This document shows positions 43,662 to 52,866 of a stretch of DNA of 64,000 nt, one piece after another. The notes under the pieces are model-generated. The model had not been told where the DNA came from. It saw only the letters and a list, made by a program, of their open reading frames with translations, and made no database searches. Position 1 is the stretch's first letter. Each line of letters starts with the position of its first letter. This stretch comes from Chryseobacterium cheonjiense (GTDB lineage: Bacteria > Bacteroidota > Bacteroidia > Flavobacteriales > Weeksellaceae), in the NCBI RefSeq assembly GCF_012927265.1, contig NZ_JABBGF010000001.1:1486502-1550501 (forward strand), written 5' to 3'. A program made the translations under genes and the position numbers.

Positions 43662-44348
43662 ATGATGACAGACGTTTTGGTTGCGCACTCCTCAGATATT
43701 GAGAAAGCCGACTTTTACAAAAAAACTTACCTTCACGTTGCATTGGCAATTCTTGCCTTTATTGGTGTGGAAACTGTTTTACTACAGATCGTTCCGGACC
43801 AGGTAATCTTTGCCATGTTTGGTCAACGGTATATCTGGCTTTTAATTATCGGCGTATTCTGGCTTGCTTCTGTTTTGGCTACAAAGTGGTCGCTTTCACT
43901 CAGCAAATCGACACAGTATCTTGGGTTAGGATTTTACATCCTTCTGGAAGCCGTTATTTTTCTTCCATTAATTAAGATTGCAACATTATATGCAGGCCCG
44001 CAGGTCATTTATCAGGCAGCAATGCTTACGATTGCCATGTTTTCAGGGATTTCATTCGTCGCATTTACTTCAAAAAGAGATTTTTCTTTTCTTAGAAACA
44101 TTATTGTGATCGGAGGATTTATCGCTCTTGGTCTTATTGTAGGAGGGATGCTTTTTAGCTTTAACCTCGGACTTTGGTTCTCTGTAGGAATGGTAATTTT
44201 AGCTTCTGCAACCATTCTTTACCAGACAAGCAAATTAAAAGATTCTTACAGCACAAACCAGTATGTAGGAGCTTCTCTTCAGCTTTTTGCTTCGATCATG
44301 CTTTTATTCTGGTATATTTTAAGTATTCTGATGAGCAGAAGAAGCTGA
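43662..44348 (+). CDS. Bax inhibitor-1/YccA-family membrane protein
   Basis: A 228-residue integral membrane protein with seven hydrophobic segments. ADFYKKTYLHVALAIL, FVAFTSKRDFSFLR and the C-terminal ALQLFASIMLLF-type helix with a final basic tail are the Bax1-I layout (the kept acidic pairs in the last loops are less clear here). Family members are pH-gated calcium-leak channels or stress factors. The hairpin at 44455 ends the unit. Confidence 0.88.
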   Translation: MMTDVLVAHSSDIEKADFYKKTYLHVALAILAFIGVETVLLQIVPDQVIFAMFGQRYIWLLIIGVFWLASVLATKWSLSLSKSTQYLGLGFYILLEAVIFLPLIKIATLYAGPQVIYQAAMLTIAMFSGISFVAFTSKRDFSFLRNIIVIGGFIALGLIVGGMLFSFNLGLWFSVGMVILASATILYQTSKLKDSYSTNQYVGASLQLFASIMLLFWYILSILMSRRS

Positions 44349-44454
44349 TAAAATATGAATTAAGAATAGATAATAGAGAAAAGATAACAGACCTACGGAC
44401 TGAGATCTGATTTCTATTTTGGAATTATTTAGTAAAGAGAAATTCTATAAACCC

Positions 44455-44490
44455 AAAAAATCCTGATGTTTTTCATCGGGATTTTTGTTT
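44455..44490 (+). terminator. Terminator after the Bax inhibitor-1-like gene
   Basis: Stem AAAAAATCCTGATG with CATCGGGATTTTT (one G-U pair) and a T-rich loop and tail. Confidence 0.75.
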
Positions 44491-44542
44491 GGAAGTTTTA
44501 CCTATAAACTTCGCGGAATTTAAGCTTAAAATCTTTCAAATT

Positions 44543-44791
44543 TTATTTATCAATAGATCCTAAAACTTTTTGAGCAAAAGAGTTTAAAGCATCTTTCTCG
44601 CTCATTCCGGATTGTACACTGGCGTGAACTTCCAGCGCTCCACAGATGTTGGTAATTAATTCTCCGGCAACATTCATATCCTCTTCCGTTGTACCTCTGA
44701 ACTCTGTAAAGCTTTCCAGGACTTCAAGGGTTTTTTCCAGGTTTTCAGGCGTCTGCGTCTGATAAAACTGTCTTATGATCGGTAACTTCAT
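44543..44791 (-). CDS. Small conserved protein in the thioredoxin/peroxiredoxin operon
   Basis: An 82-residue helical cytosolic protein (MKLPIIRQFYQTQTPENLEK..., with ICGALEVHASV). It has one Cys and no recognised motif. I believe it is the DUF6952-type protein often seen with Bacteroidota thioredoxin genes, but that is from memory. Its ATG overlaps the thioredoxin stop codon by one base, so it is translationally coupled to it. Confidence 0.8.
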   Translation of the reverse strand: MKLPIIRQFYQTQTPENLEKTLEVLESFTEFRGTTEEDMNVAGELITNICGALEVHASVQSGMSEKDALNSFAQKVLGSIDK

Positions 44792-45096
44792 TATAATTCG
44801 TTAAATAATTCGGTTAAACTCTCTGCTTTATTGGTCTGAACCTGATTTACCAGCTCACCGTTTCTGAAAATGGCAAAAGTCGGCAGGTTATCTACTTTGG
44901 CCAATTTTCGGCTTTCCGGCAATTTTTCGGCGTCTACATATAAGAAAGGAATACTGTCATTTTCAGAAGCTAATTTTTTGAATTTCGGCTTCATAATTCT
45001 GCAGTTCCCACACCATGTTGCGCCGTACTGTACGACTACTTTTTCATTTTCGCTTACAATATTCTGCAGCGTATCTTCTGTTAATTCTGTATACAT
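44791..45096 (-). CDS. Thioredoxin-family protein with CGNC active site
   Basis: A 101-residue thioredoxin fold from the ATG at 45096. The ATG at 45123 would add nine atypical residues. The active site is C29-G-N-C32 (WCGNC) instead of the classical CGPC, and the usual cis-Pro is kept (DNLPTFAIF). Loss of the Pro raises redox potential in relatives. It is likely a reductant for the peroxiredoxin encoded just upstream. Confidence 0.9.
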   Translation of the reverse strand: MYTELTEDTLQNIVSENEKVVVQYGATWCGNCRIMKPKFKKLASENDSIPFLYVDAEKLPESRKLAKVDNLPTFAIFRNGELVNQVQTNKAESLTELFNEL

Positions 45097-45118
45097 AAAT
45101 TTATTTTTATAAAAAATA

Positions 45119-45203
45119 AACAATGTACCAATCCTGCTATGTAACGGTTTATCAATATCATCTTCTCCTGCATCATGTTACATTATTAGATTGATACATT
45201 GTT
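45119..45203. repeat. Imperfect palindromic intergenic element, copy 2
   Basis: AACAATGTACCAATC (45119-45133) and GATTGATACATTGTT (45189-45203) are inverted with one mismatch. They share the AATGTACCAAT and TGTTACATTATT motifs with 24960-25050. It lies between the peroxiredoxin and thioredoxin genes and could act as a hairpin on the transcript. Confidence 0.65.
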
Positions 45204-45215
45204 ATATTAAAAATC

Positions 45216-45848
45216 TTAATTTTTAGCTAAATACTCAGCAGTAGAATTTCTGTCAGCCTTCATTGCGTCTTTTCCTTCTTCCCAGTTAGCCGGACAAACT
45301 TCACCATGCTTCTGAACGTGAGTATAAGCGTCGATTAATCTTAAATATTCTTTTACGTTTCTTCCCAAAGGCATATCGTTTACAGACTCGTGGAAAATTT
45401 TTCCTGTTTCGTCGATAAGATAGGTTGCTCTGTAAGTAACGTTTGAACCTGTGAAAACTTCTTCACCTTCGTCATTGTATTCAAAATCCTGATCAACAAT
45501 TCCTAAAAGGTTTGCCAGCTGTCTGTGTGTATCGGCAAGAATCGGATAAGTAACTCCTTCAATACCTCCGTTGTCTTTTGAAACATTCAGCCATGCAAAA
45601 TGCACTTCGTTTGTATCGCAAGAAGCACCGATTACTTTAGTGTTTCTTTTTTCAAATTCTCCTAAAGCTTCCTGGAAAGCGTGAAGTTCAGTCGGGCATA
45701 CGAAAGTAAAATCTTTCGGGTACCAGAATAAAAGAACTTTTTGCTGATTCGCAGTTGCTTCTTCAAAAACATTGATTCTAAGATCATCACCCATTTCAGA
45801 CATTGCGTCGATGGTTACATTCGGGAATTTTTTTCCTACTAAAGACAT
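45216..45848 (-). CDS. Typical 2-Cys peroxiredoxin
   Basis: A 210-residue Prx1/AhpC-class peroxiredoxin. The peroxidatic Cys is C51 (FTFVCPTELHAF) and the resolving Cys is C185 (GEVCPANWEEG). It reduces hydrogen peroxide and organic hydroperoxides. The thioredoxin-family gene downstream is a natural electron donor. Transcription starts from a good promoter (45883-45913). Confidence 0.95.
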   Translation of the reverse strand: MSLVGKKFPNVTIDAMSEMGDDLRINVFEEATANQQKVLLFWYPKDFTFVCPTELHAFQEALGEFEKRNTKVIGASCDTNEVHFAWLNVSKDNGGIEGVTYPILADTHRQLANLLGIVDQDFEYNDEGEEVFTGSNVTYRATYLIDETGKIFHESVNDMPLGRNVKEYLRLIDAYTHVQKHGEVCPANWEEGKDAMKADRNSTAEYLAKN

Positions 45849-45882
45849 AATTTCTTGTTTTTATATTTAAATTTTTCTAGTG

Positions 45883-45925
45883 CAAATATAGAACTATTTC
45901 GTCTATCGAACAAGTTGATTTCGAT
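45883..45925 (-). promoter_or_regulatory. Peroxiredoxin promoter with overlapping palindrome
   Basis: The minus strand has TTG (45911-45913), a 20-nt spacer, then TATATTTG (45883-45890), a full match to the flavobacterial consensus. The -33 region lies inside a palindrome, ATCGAA (45905-45910) N9 TTCGAT (45920-45925), a possible operator. Confidence 0.65.
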
Positions 45926-45964
45926 AAATAAAATCTATAATTATTTTTGATCTGATAGAAATAA

Positions 45965-45987
45965 AAAAGCCCTGAATTCAGGGCTTT
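45965..45987 (-). terminator. Terminator after the M16 peptidase gene
   Basis: The perfect self-complementary stretch AAAGCCCTGAATTCAGGGCTTT lies just below the stop codon and reads into a T run on the minus strand. Confidence 0.85.
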
Positions 45988-46007
45988 CAATAATTTATAA
46001 TTGGTTT

Positions 46008-48947
46008 TTAATAACCAAATATTTCAGTAAGATTCAGCTTTTTCACTTCACCGAGTTTCTGCATATCTGCTTCATTCACTTTATCCTGAGAAGCAACTAC
46101 ACAGTAGGTGTAATTTTTGTCTTTCATCTCCTGATCGTGGAAACTGTTGATATCTGCAAAAGTAAGTTTCGGAGCCTGCTCATATACATTCTTCCTGATG
46201 TCTGAATTGTTTCCGAGCTTTTGTGCTCTCAGATAAGTAAAGATGATCCCGTCCTGCGTAATTCTTTCTGATGCAATGGTCTTTTTCAGTCCGCTTTTCG
46301 CCGTTTCAAACAGCTGGTCAGATTTTGGAAGGGTAGTCAGAAGCTCATTCATCGCGGTTGTAGATTCATTGAATTTATCTGCCTGAGTTCCTACATAAGC
46401 CATGATCATGTCTTTGTCTTCTTTTTTGCCCGGAAGAGAAAAATAAGAATACGTAGAATATGCCAAAGCTTTTGACTCCCTGATCGTCTGGAACACTACG
46501 GAACCCATTCCGCCACCGAAATAATTGTTAAATAAGCTTACGGTAGGGGTAATGCTCACGTTGTAAGGATTGCTGTTTCGTATCCAGAAAATCTCTGCCT
46601 GCACCATATCATAATGAGCGAACAACACTTTGTTTTTATCTGTAGAAACCTGTGTGAACGTTTTAGATTTCGGCATATCTTTAAGCGAAGCCGGAACATT
46701 ATGGATCGAAGCCAGTGAAGATGAAACCTGATCCGCAGATTTTGGTCCGTAGTGAAGGATTTTATGCTTATAATTAAATAAATCATGAAGCATATTCACA
46801 AGATCTTCTGCTTTTAATGCGTCAAGCTCAGCATCCGTTAAAACATTATTGAAAGGATTTTGCGGTCCATACTGAGCGTAACTTCTTAGCCCGCTCATGA
46901 TTGCTCCTTTATTCTGTTTTGCATTAGCTCTTGACTTTTTAAGTCTTGCTTTATAGGAATCCAGGGCTTTCTGATCCGGTTGGCAGTTTTTAATAAGATC
47001 TTCGAATAACGCAGCCGTTTTTTCGAAATTTTCATTTAACCCTTCCAGAGAGACATAAGTTTCTTCATTTCCTGCACTTACATTAAAGCTTGATGCCAGT
47101 TTGTAAAACTCTTTACTGATCTGTTCCGATGATTTGTTTTTGGTTCCTAAATATTGCAGGTATTCCGCAGCGAAAGGAAGTAATTTATTATTCCATCTTC
47201 CTGAATCAAAGTAATAGTACAATCTGAAAAGCTGGTTATCCGTATTTTTTACAGAAAGGATATCTACTGACTTCAGCTTACTTTTAGCAATATCTTTATT
47301 AAAATCAAGCCACATCGGAGCGATCGGCGATTCCGGCATTTCATCAATTTTTTTCAGGAACGGCGATTGATCTTCTCTGTTTACGGACACTGCTGTGATG
47401 GCAGGTTTATCCACTTTCAGAATATTTTTGTCTTCTCCTTTTCTTTTGTAGACCGCTACATAGTTGTTGTCTTTAAGATATCTGGAGGCAAAATCCATGA
47501 TGTCTTTCTTTGTTATTTTAGAAATTTCTTCAATGTATTCCAGCTGCGTTTTATGGTCCACTTCAGAAGTAAATTCATCCATCAGAGACTCGGCTCTTGA
47601 AGAATATTTTTCATACTTCTGGATAATGTTCTTCTTTTCATTATTAACAATTGACTGTAAAAGATCATCCGAAAATTCACCTTTTCTCAATTTGTCAATC
47701 TCCTGAAGCAATAAGCTTTTCACATCATCCAAAGACTGACCTTCCGTAGGATTTCCCTGTAACAATAATGCCGAATAATCTTTCAGCACATATGGGAAAG
47801 CGTATGCGCTCAGTAACTTCTGTTTTTTAACAAGATCAAGATCTATTAATCCGGCCTGTCCGTTGGTAAGCATGCTTCCGATGAAATTCAGCATTCTTGC
47901 GTCTTTCGTGGTAGCTCCAGGAAAACGGAATCCGATCATGATATTTTCAGGATTCGGCCCGTAAACTTCTCTGGTTATCGGTGAATTGATCGGACTTTCC
48001 TGTCCGGGATTATATACAGGAACAGGTTTGTTTTTCATGTATGAAAACGCCTTGTCGATCTTGGCAATCATTTCATCAGGATTAAAATCTCCTGACATGA
48101 TAATTCCCATATTGTTCGGAACATAATAGTTGTTATAATATTCTCGGATCGCCTTTAATGAAGGGTTTTTCAGGTGCTCAATCGTTCCGATGGTCGTCTG
48201 TTTTCCGTAATTGTTATTGGGGAACATTGCCGCAAACATCGATTCCAGAACTTTTCTTCCGTCGTTATCCAGACCGCGGTTTTTTTCTTCATAAACTGCT
48301 TCTAGTTCTGTATGGAAAAGCCTTAAAATCGGCTGTCTGAAACGTTCAGCCTGAACGGCAAGAAATTTATCCGTAACATTCGCAGGGATGTCCTCAGTAT
48401 ACACTGTCTGCTCGTAAGAGGTGAAGGCATTGGTTCCGTCTGCACCCATTCCCGCCATCATTTTGTCGTACTCATTGGCGATGGCATATTTTGCAGCCTC
48501 TCCGGAAACTTTATCAATCTCTTTGTAGATTTCCTTTCTTTTTGCTTCGTCTTTAGTAGAGTTATACTTTTCATAAAGTGCATCGATCTGATCCAGCAAC
48601 GGCTTTTCTTTTGCCCAGTCTTTGGAACCGAACTGATCTGTTCCTTTAAAAAGCATGTGTTCAAGATAATGAGCAAGACCGGTATGATCCGAAGGATCAG
48701 TTTTACTTCCTGCTTTGGTAGCTATATAAGTCTGTATTCTAGGATCTTTTTTTGTAGGACTTAAAATAACGGTAAGACCATTTTTCAAGGTGTAATATCT
48801 TGCAGCGGTAGGATCGTTGGTTACATATTTATAAGTGTAGCCGTTTGATTTGGCTTCTTTCCACTGGAAATCCTGCCCAAAAGCATATCCGCAGTAGCTG
48901 GCTGCTGCAATGCTTGTAACAATAGTAATTTTCTTTAAAAAATTCAT
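46008..48947 (-). CDS. Secreted M16-family (pitrilysin/insulinase) zinc peptidase
   Basis: A 979-residue protein with a signal peptide (MNFLKKITIVTSIAAASYCGYAFGQ). The inverted zinc motif HxxEH is H93, E96, H97 (HYLEHM), with a further Glu in the AVYEEKNRG segment. The second, non-catalytic half carries the ALAYSTYSYFS segment typical of the partner domain. Two full M16 halves are therefore in one chain, as in pitrilysin. It degrades small peptides or signal peptides in the periplasm. It follows the aspartate aminotransferase gene with a gap of 34 bp on the same strand. Confidence 0.93.
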   Translation of the reverse strand: MNFLKKITIVTSIAAASYCGYAFGQDFQWKEAKSNGYTYKYVTNDPTAARYYTLKNGLTVILSPTKKDPRIQTYIATKAGSKTDPSDHTGLAHYLEHMLFKGTDQFGSKDWAKEKPLLDQIDALYEKYNSTKDEAKRKEIYKEIDKVSGEAAKYAIANEYDKMMAGMGADGTNAFTSYEQTVYTEDIPANVTDKFLAVQAERFRQPILRLFHTELEAVYEEKNRGLDNDGRKVLESMFAAMFPNNNYGKQTTIGTIEHLKNPSLKAIREYYNNYYVPNNMGIIMSGDFNPDEMIAKIDKAFSYMKNKPVPVYNPGQESPINSPITREVYGPNPENIMIGFRFPGATTKDARMLNFIGSMLTNGQAGLIDLDLVKKQKLLSAYAFPYVLKDYSALLLQGNPTEGQSLDDVKSLLLQEIDKLRKGEFSDDLLQSIVNNEKKNIIQKYEKYSSRAESLMDEFTSEVDHKTQLEYIEEISKITKKDIMDFASRYLKDNNYVAVYKRKGEDKNILKVDKPAITAVSVNREDQSPFLKKIDEMPESPIAPMWLDFNKDIAKSKLKSVDILSVKNTDNQLFRLYYYFDSGRWNNKLLPFAAEYLQYLGTKNKSSEQISKEFYKLASSFNVSAGNEETYVSLEGLNENFEKTAALFEDLIKNCQPDQKALDSYKARLKKSRANAKQNKGAIMSGLRSYAQYGPQNPFNNVLTDAELDALKAEDLVNMLHDLFNYKHKILHYGPKSADQVSSSLASIHNVPASLKDMPKSKTFTQVSTDKNKVLFAHYDMVQAEIFWIRNSNPYNVSITPTVSLFNNYFGGGMGSVVFQTIRESKALAYSTYSYFSLPGKKEDKDMIMAYVGTQADKFNESTTAMNELLTTLPKSDQLFETAKSGLKKTIASERITQDGIIFTYLRAQKLGNNSDIRKNVYEQAPKLTFADINSFHDQEMKDKNYTYCVVASQDKVNEADMQKLGEVKKLNLTEIFGY

Positions 48948-48981
48948 TGTGATGATAGTTTTAGTTTTTATTATAATTATT

Positions 48982-50175
48982 TTAACTGAATTGTTCTAAT
49001 GTATGTTTAATTCTTCTCATCGCTTCTTTAAGATCGTCCTCGGAAGCTGCGTAAGAAAATCTGATGCATTCCGGGCTCCCAAATGAAACACCGCCCACAC
49101 AGCCGACATGTGCATTTTCGAGTAGGAACATGGCAAAGTCATCAGAATTTTTAATTTCTGTTCCATTTAACGTTTTTCCGATGTAAAATGATATATCAGG
49201 AAAGAAATAAAAAGCAGCTTTCGGAAGGACTACTTTGAATCCTGGAATTTCCTTGATTAAATCATACACCAAATCTCTTCTTTTTCTGAAAGCATCAATC
49301 ATGTATTTATATTCTGAAGGATCTGTTTTTAATGCTGTGATCGAGGCTTTCTGAGCCATAGTGTTGGCTCCGCTGGTCATCTGGCCCTGAATTTTTTCAC
49401 AGGCTTTTGCCAGCCATTCCGGACATGCGGAATACCCGATTCGCCATCCTGTCATTGCGAAAGCTTTAGACATCCCGTTGATAACGGCAGTCTGCTCGTA
49501 AACTTCCGGAAATTGTGCGATAGAGGTTGTTTTTGTTTCGTAGTTAATATATTCGTAGATCTCATCTGAGATTACAGTAACATGAGGATACTTTGCAATA
49601 ACCGCCGCCAATGATTTCAGTTCATCGTAGGTATAATATCCACCTGACGGATTACAGGGTGAACTGAAAAGCACCGCTTTGGTTTTTTCTGTGATTGCTT
49701 CTTCAAGCTGTTCAGCGGTAATCTTAAAATCCGTTACATAAGAAGTGGGAAGCATTACGGAAGTTCCGCCCATCATTTTTACCATTTCATCATAGCTTAC
49801 CCAGTAAGGATTCGGAAGGATAACTTCATCACCGTCATTCAGCAAAGCGGCTAAAACATTCAAAATGGCCTGTTTAGCACCGTTTGATACACAAATTTGT
49901 GATGGCTTGTATTCTAATTCATTATCTCTTTTCAGTTTGTAGGCAATTGCTTCCCGTAGCTCTAAAAAACCGGGAACAGGAGAGTAGTGACTGTAGTTTT
50001 CGTTGATAGCATCGAAAGCGGCCTGTTTGATATTATCCGGAACGTCGAAATCTGGTTCGCCCAAGGTAAGGCTGATAACATCTATTCCGCTGGCTTTCAT
50101 TTCTCTGGCCTTGTTGGACATAACAAATGTCTGTGAGTAACCAAGTCGTTGTACTCTGTCTGAAAGTTTCTCCAT
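48982..50175 (-). CDS. Aspartate aminotransferase (class I PLP)
   Basis: A 397-residue type I aminotransferase. SNGAKQAILN, SSPCNPSGG, and the PLP lysine K237 in SKAFAMTGWRIGY are clear, and the C-terminal RFSYAAS has the substrate Arg. Most similar to class Ib aspartate aminotransferases. A TATATTTG -7 box on the minus strand (50196-50203) lies ~20 bp from the ATG. Confidence 0.93.
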   Translation of the reverse strand: MEKLSDRVQRLGYSQTFVMSNKAREMKASGIDVISLTLGEPDFDVPDNIKQAAFDAINENYSHYSPVPGFLELREAIAYKLKRDNELEYKPSQICVSNGAKQAILNVLAALLNDGDEVILPNPYWVSYDEMVKMMGGTSVMLPTSYVTDFKITAEQLEEAITEKTKAVLFSSPCNPSGGYYTYDELKSLAAVIAKYPHVTVISDEIYEYINYETKTTSIAQFPEVYEQTAVINGMSKAFAMTGWRIGYSACPEWLAKACEKIQGQMTSGANTMAQKASITALKTDPSEYKYMIDAFRKRRDLVYDLIKEIPGFKVVLPKAAFYFFPDISFYIGKTLNGTEIKNSDDFAMFLLENAHVGCVGGVSFGSPECIRFSYAASEDDLKEAMRRIKHTLEQFS

Positions 50176-50314
50176 TTAAGTTATTTCTATTTTAACAAAT
50201 ATATATAAAAAGTATTTTACTGAAAATTAAAATGTATCAGGTTTGTTCAGGTTAAAGTTTATCACTATGTTTGTAGTTATTCAACCAGATTTTTAAAATA
50301 TTAATATATTCATA

Positions 50315-51135
50315 ATGTATAAATTATTCTTTCTTCTTATCGTTTCTCTTTTTTCTGCGCAAAATTATCGATTTACCTATTCATACAGCATGAAACCCGA
50401 CGCCGGTAAGAAAGATTCTGCAATTACCGATTATATGAATCTTGATACGAATGGCCGGAAATCTTATTTTTATAATGCTGCAAAGTTTGATAGAGATTCG
50501 GCGTACGCTGTTACAAAAAGTTATAAAGATCTTCTTCAGGCCAAGTCTTACGATCAGAATTTAAGCTATATTATTGAAAAAGATTATTCAAAAAAAAAAT
50601 GAACTTTTATGATACCTTTAAGACCGTACATCTTGTAATTTCCGAAATTGAAATTCCGAAATGGAATATCGAACAGGAATTTACAAAGATTAACGGAATC
50701 AGCTGTCAGAAAGCAACTGCAAAGTATAAGGGAAGAATCTGGGAAGCATGGTTCAGTAAAGAATATCCCATTAACGACGGTCCGTACAAGTTTTCAGGCC
50801 TTCCCGGAATTGTTGTCAGCATTAAAGATTCTGAAAACGATCATATTTTTAATTTAATTCAGATTAAGAAAATCAACGAAATTTTTTCACTCCTGCCAAG
50901 GTCTGCCAGGCAAATGAGCTTTTCCGAGTATAAAAAAACCATGAGCAGCTTTATCTTTACCAACGAAGATATTGAAAGCATAAGTATTAATAAGCAGGAA
51001 GGAAGGGTAGATCTTCAGCTTAAAGACGGATATATTGCAAAGATTGGAACAGAAGACATGAAAAAAATGCGCAAGATGGATGAAGAAATGACCAAACGTT
51101 TAAAAAGAACCAATAATTATATTGAAAAAGAATAA
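50315..51135 (+). pseudogene. GLPGLI-family secreted protein, frame broken at a 10-A tract
   Basis: Frame 1 (50315-50602, 95 codons) begins with a signal peptide (MYKLFFLLIVSLFSAQ) and a FTYSYSMKPD start typical of the family. It runs into a stop right after a tract of ten A (50590-50599). Frame 2 (50599-51135) continues without gap in the -1 frame and holds the hallmark KFSGLPGIVVSIKDSENDH (GLPGLI motif) and normal downstream sequence. Joined, they give the usual length of about 275 residues. One more A in the tract would restore a single frame, so it is a deletion, a sequencing error at the homopolymer, or a site for slippage. The GLPGLI family is Bacteroidota-specific and of unknown function. 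Confidence 0.85.
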
Positions 51136-51226
51136 CGGTAAAAGATGAAGAATAGAGCAATCTTTACTTGCGGATATTTGAATAAAGCTTATAAAAAACT
51201 TATTTTTGCTTTTTATAATATTTTAC

Positions 51227-51862
51227 ATGTCTATAACGTTACTACTAAAATACTTTCCTGATCTTACAGAAAAACAAATTGAACAGTTTGCCAAACTGGA
51301 AGATCTTTATCATGAATGGAACGAAAAAATTAATGTAATCTCCAGGAAAGATATGGAATCTCTCTACGAGAAACACATTCTGCATTCTCTGGGAATTGCG
51401 AAAGTAATGGAGTTTGCTCCCGGAACTAAGGTTCTTGATATCGGAACAGGCGGCGGCTTTCCGGGAATTCCTCTGGCTATTTTGTTTCCCGAAACAGAGT
51501 TTACGTTAATTGATTCTATAGGAAAGAAAATAACTGTTGTAAATGCCGTTGCAGAAGGAGTGGGGTTACAGAATGTAAATGCCATCCACGGAAGGGCAGA
51601 AAAGCTGAAGGAAAAATTTCATTTTGTAGTAAGCCGGGCGGTGACCCAGATGCCGGAGTTTCTGAAATGGCTGAAAGGTAAATTTGAAAAAGAGCAGTTT
51701 AATACCAGACATAACGGGATTTTATATTTAAAAGGCGGTGATCTCGCGGAAGAGCTTGCCGGACTCAAATGTGAAATTTTCAATCTTAAAAACTATTTTG
51801 ATGAAGAATTTTTTGACACGAAAAAAGTGGTTTACGTGTCAAAAGGCAATTTTAACTCTTAA
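51227..51862 (+). CDS. rsmG: 16S rRNA (guanine-N7-527) methyltransferase
   Basis: A 211-residue SAM methyltransferase from the ATG at 51227 (the start at 51206 would add seven hydrophobic residues). LYHEWNEKINVISRKDME near the N-terminus, the SAM loop VLDIGTGGGFPGIPLAI, and VVSRAVTQMPEFL are typical. It methylates G527 of 16S rRNA; loss gives low-level streptomycin resistance in other species. Confidence 0.95.
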   Translation: MSITLLLKYFPDLTEKQIEQFAKLEDLYHEWNEKINVISRKDMESLYEKHILHSLGIAKVMEFAPGTKVLDIGTGGGFPGIPLAILFPETEFTLIDSIGKKITVVNAVAEGVGLQNVNAIHGRAEKLKEKFHFVVSRAVTQMPEFLKWLKGKFEKEQFNTRHNGILYLKGGDLAEELAGLKCEIFNLKNYFDEEFFDTKKVVYVSKGNFNS

Positions 51863-51926
51863 ATTTTAACATAATTTTAGGAATAATTTTTGCTAAAAAT
51901 ATACTGATAATCAAAATTTTGTTGTT

Positions 51927-52325
51927 ATGAAAAAGCTTCTGTTTTCTGTACTGATTGTAGGATTGTCCATCACTTCATGTGATGATAATGAAGACTATCA
52001 GACGATTGAATCTATCGATAAAATTAAAATAGACAGCGTAAAAATTGTAAATGATACAATGGACGTTTTCAGCATTCAGAGCATCAAAACGTATTCTACC
52101 TATCCGTCTCATTGTGAAGGATTTTACGGCTACGATTATGTTCATAACGATAATCTCACCAGAACGGTTACCGCTTATAAATATATAACCAGCGGACCTT
52201 GTACCCAAGCCACGTACACTTCTGCCAACCAGATCAACTTCAGTCCCCGCAAAACGGGTACTTATACTTTTAAATTCTGGAGCGGCGGCAATACCTGGAT
52301 CACCAAAACAATTGTAGTTGAGTAA
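51927..52325 (+). CDS. Small lipoprotein of unknown function
   Basis: A 132-residue protein with a lipoprotein signal (MKKLLFSVLIVGLSITSC, Cys18). The mature part has two Cys, an SSHCEGFYGYDYV-like segment and a beta-rich end (FSPRKTGTYTFKFWSGG). No family recognised. It lies 4 bp upstream of the DUF922 gene, so it probably shares that operon. Confidence 0.75.
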   Translation: MKKLLFSVLIVGLSITSCDDNEDYQTIESIDKIKIDSVKIVNDTMDVFSIQSIKTYSTYPSHCEGFYGYDYVHNDNLTRTVTAYKYITSGPCTQATYTSANQINFSPRKTGTYTFKFWSGGNTWITKTIVVE

Positions 52326-52329
52326 ATAA

Positions 52330-52866
52330 ATGAAATGGATATTTTTAGCATGTTTTCTTTTCGCTAATGTCGTATTCGGACAGAAAATATATTGGAGCGA
52401 AAATGTAAAATTAAACTGGAGCAACTTCAAAAGTAAAGTAAATAACCAGAGAGGAGAGAATGTAGTAGCATACACCAATTGCGGATGGATTTATTCTTAT
52501 GTAAAATCTTCCAATCCCAAAGCTCCCGTAAAAATAGAGGTAAGTACCGTTTTCAATGAAGATAAATCCTGGAAAGATGTCAAAAGGATCAACGATTATG
52601 TGCTCCTTCATGAGCAAAAGCACTTTGATGTGGCTGAATTGTATTCCCGAAAGCTACGCAAAGAAATTGCGGAAAATATAAAGACGTCTTCAGATTTCGA
52701 CAGGAAGTTTAAAGCCATTTACAACAGGATTCTCAAAGAATATCAGGATTTCCAGAGGCAATATGACGGGGAAACAAAAAACGGAATTCTGGAAGATAAA
52801 CAATCGGAATATAATCGTATTATTGCTGAAGGATTAGAAAATTACAAAAGCTATAAATCGTCTTGA
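52330..52866 (+). CDS. Secreted DUF922-type putative zinc protease
   Basis: A 178-residue protein with a signal peptide (MKWIFLACFLFANVVFGQ). The LLHEQKHFDVAELYSRKL segment holds the HExxH zinc motif with a downstream Glu, as in DUF922 family proteases. The domain runs from about 25 to 170. It overlaps the next gene by four bases (TTGA), so translation is coupled. Confidence 0.85.
   Translation: MKWIFLACFLFANVVFGQKIYWSENVKLNWSNFKSKVNNQRGENVVAYTNCGWIYSYVKSSNPKAPVKIEVSTVFNEDKSWKDVKRINDYVLLHEQKHFDVAELYSRKLRKEIAENIKTSSDFDRKFKAIYNRILKEYQDFQRQYDGETKNGILEDKQSEYNRIIAEGLENYKSYKSS

Noticed and set aside
45883..45930. OxyR binding site
   Set aside because: Some ATAG/CTAT-like words occur near the peroxiredoxin promoter, but the spacing does not match the ATAG-N7-CTAT pattern.
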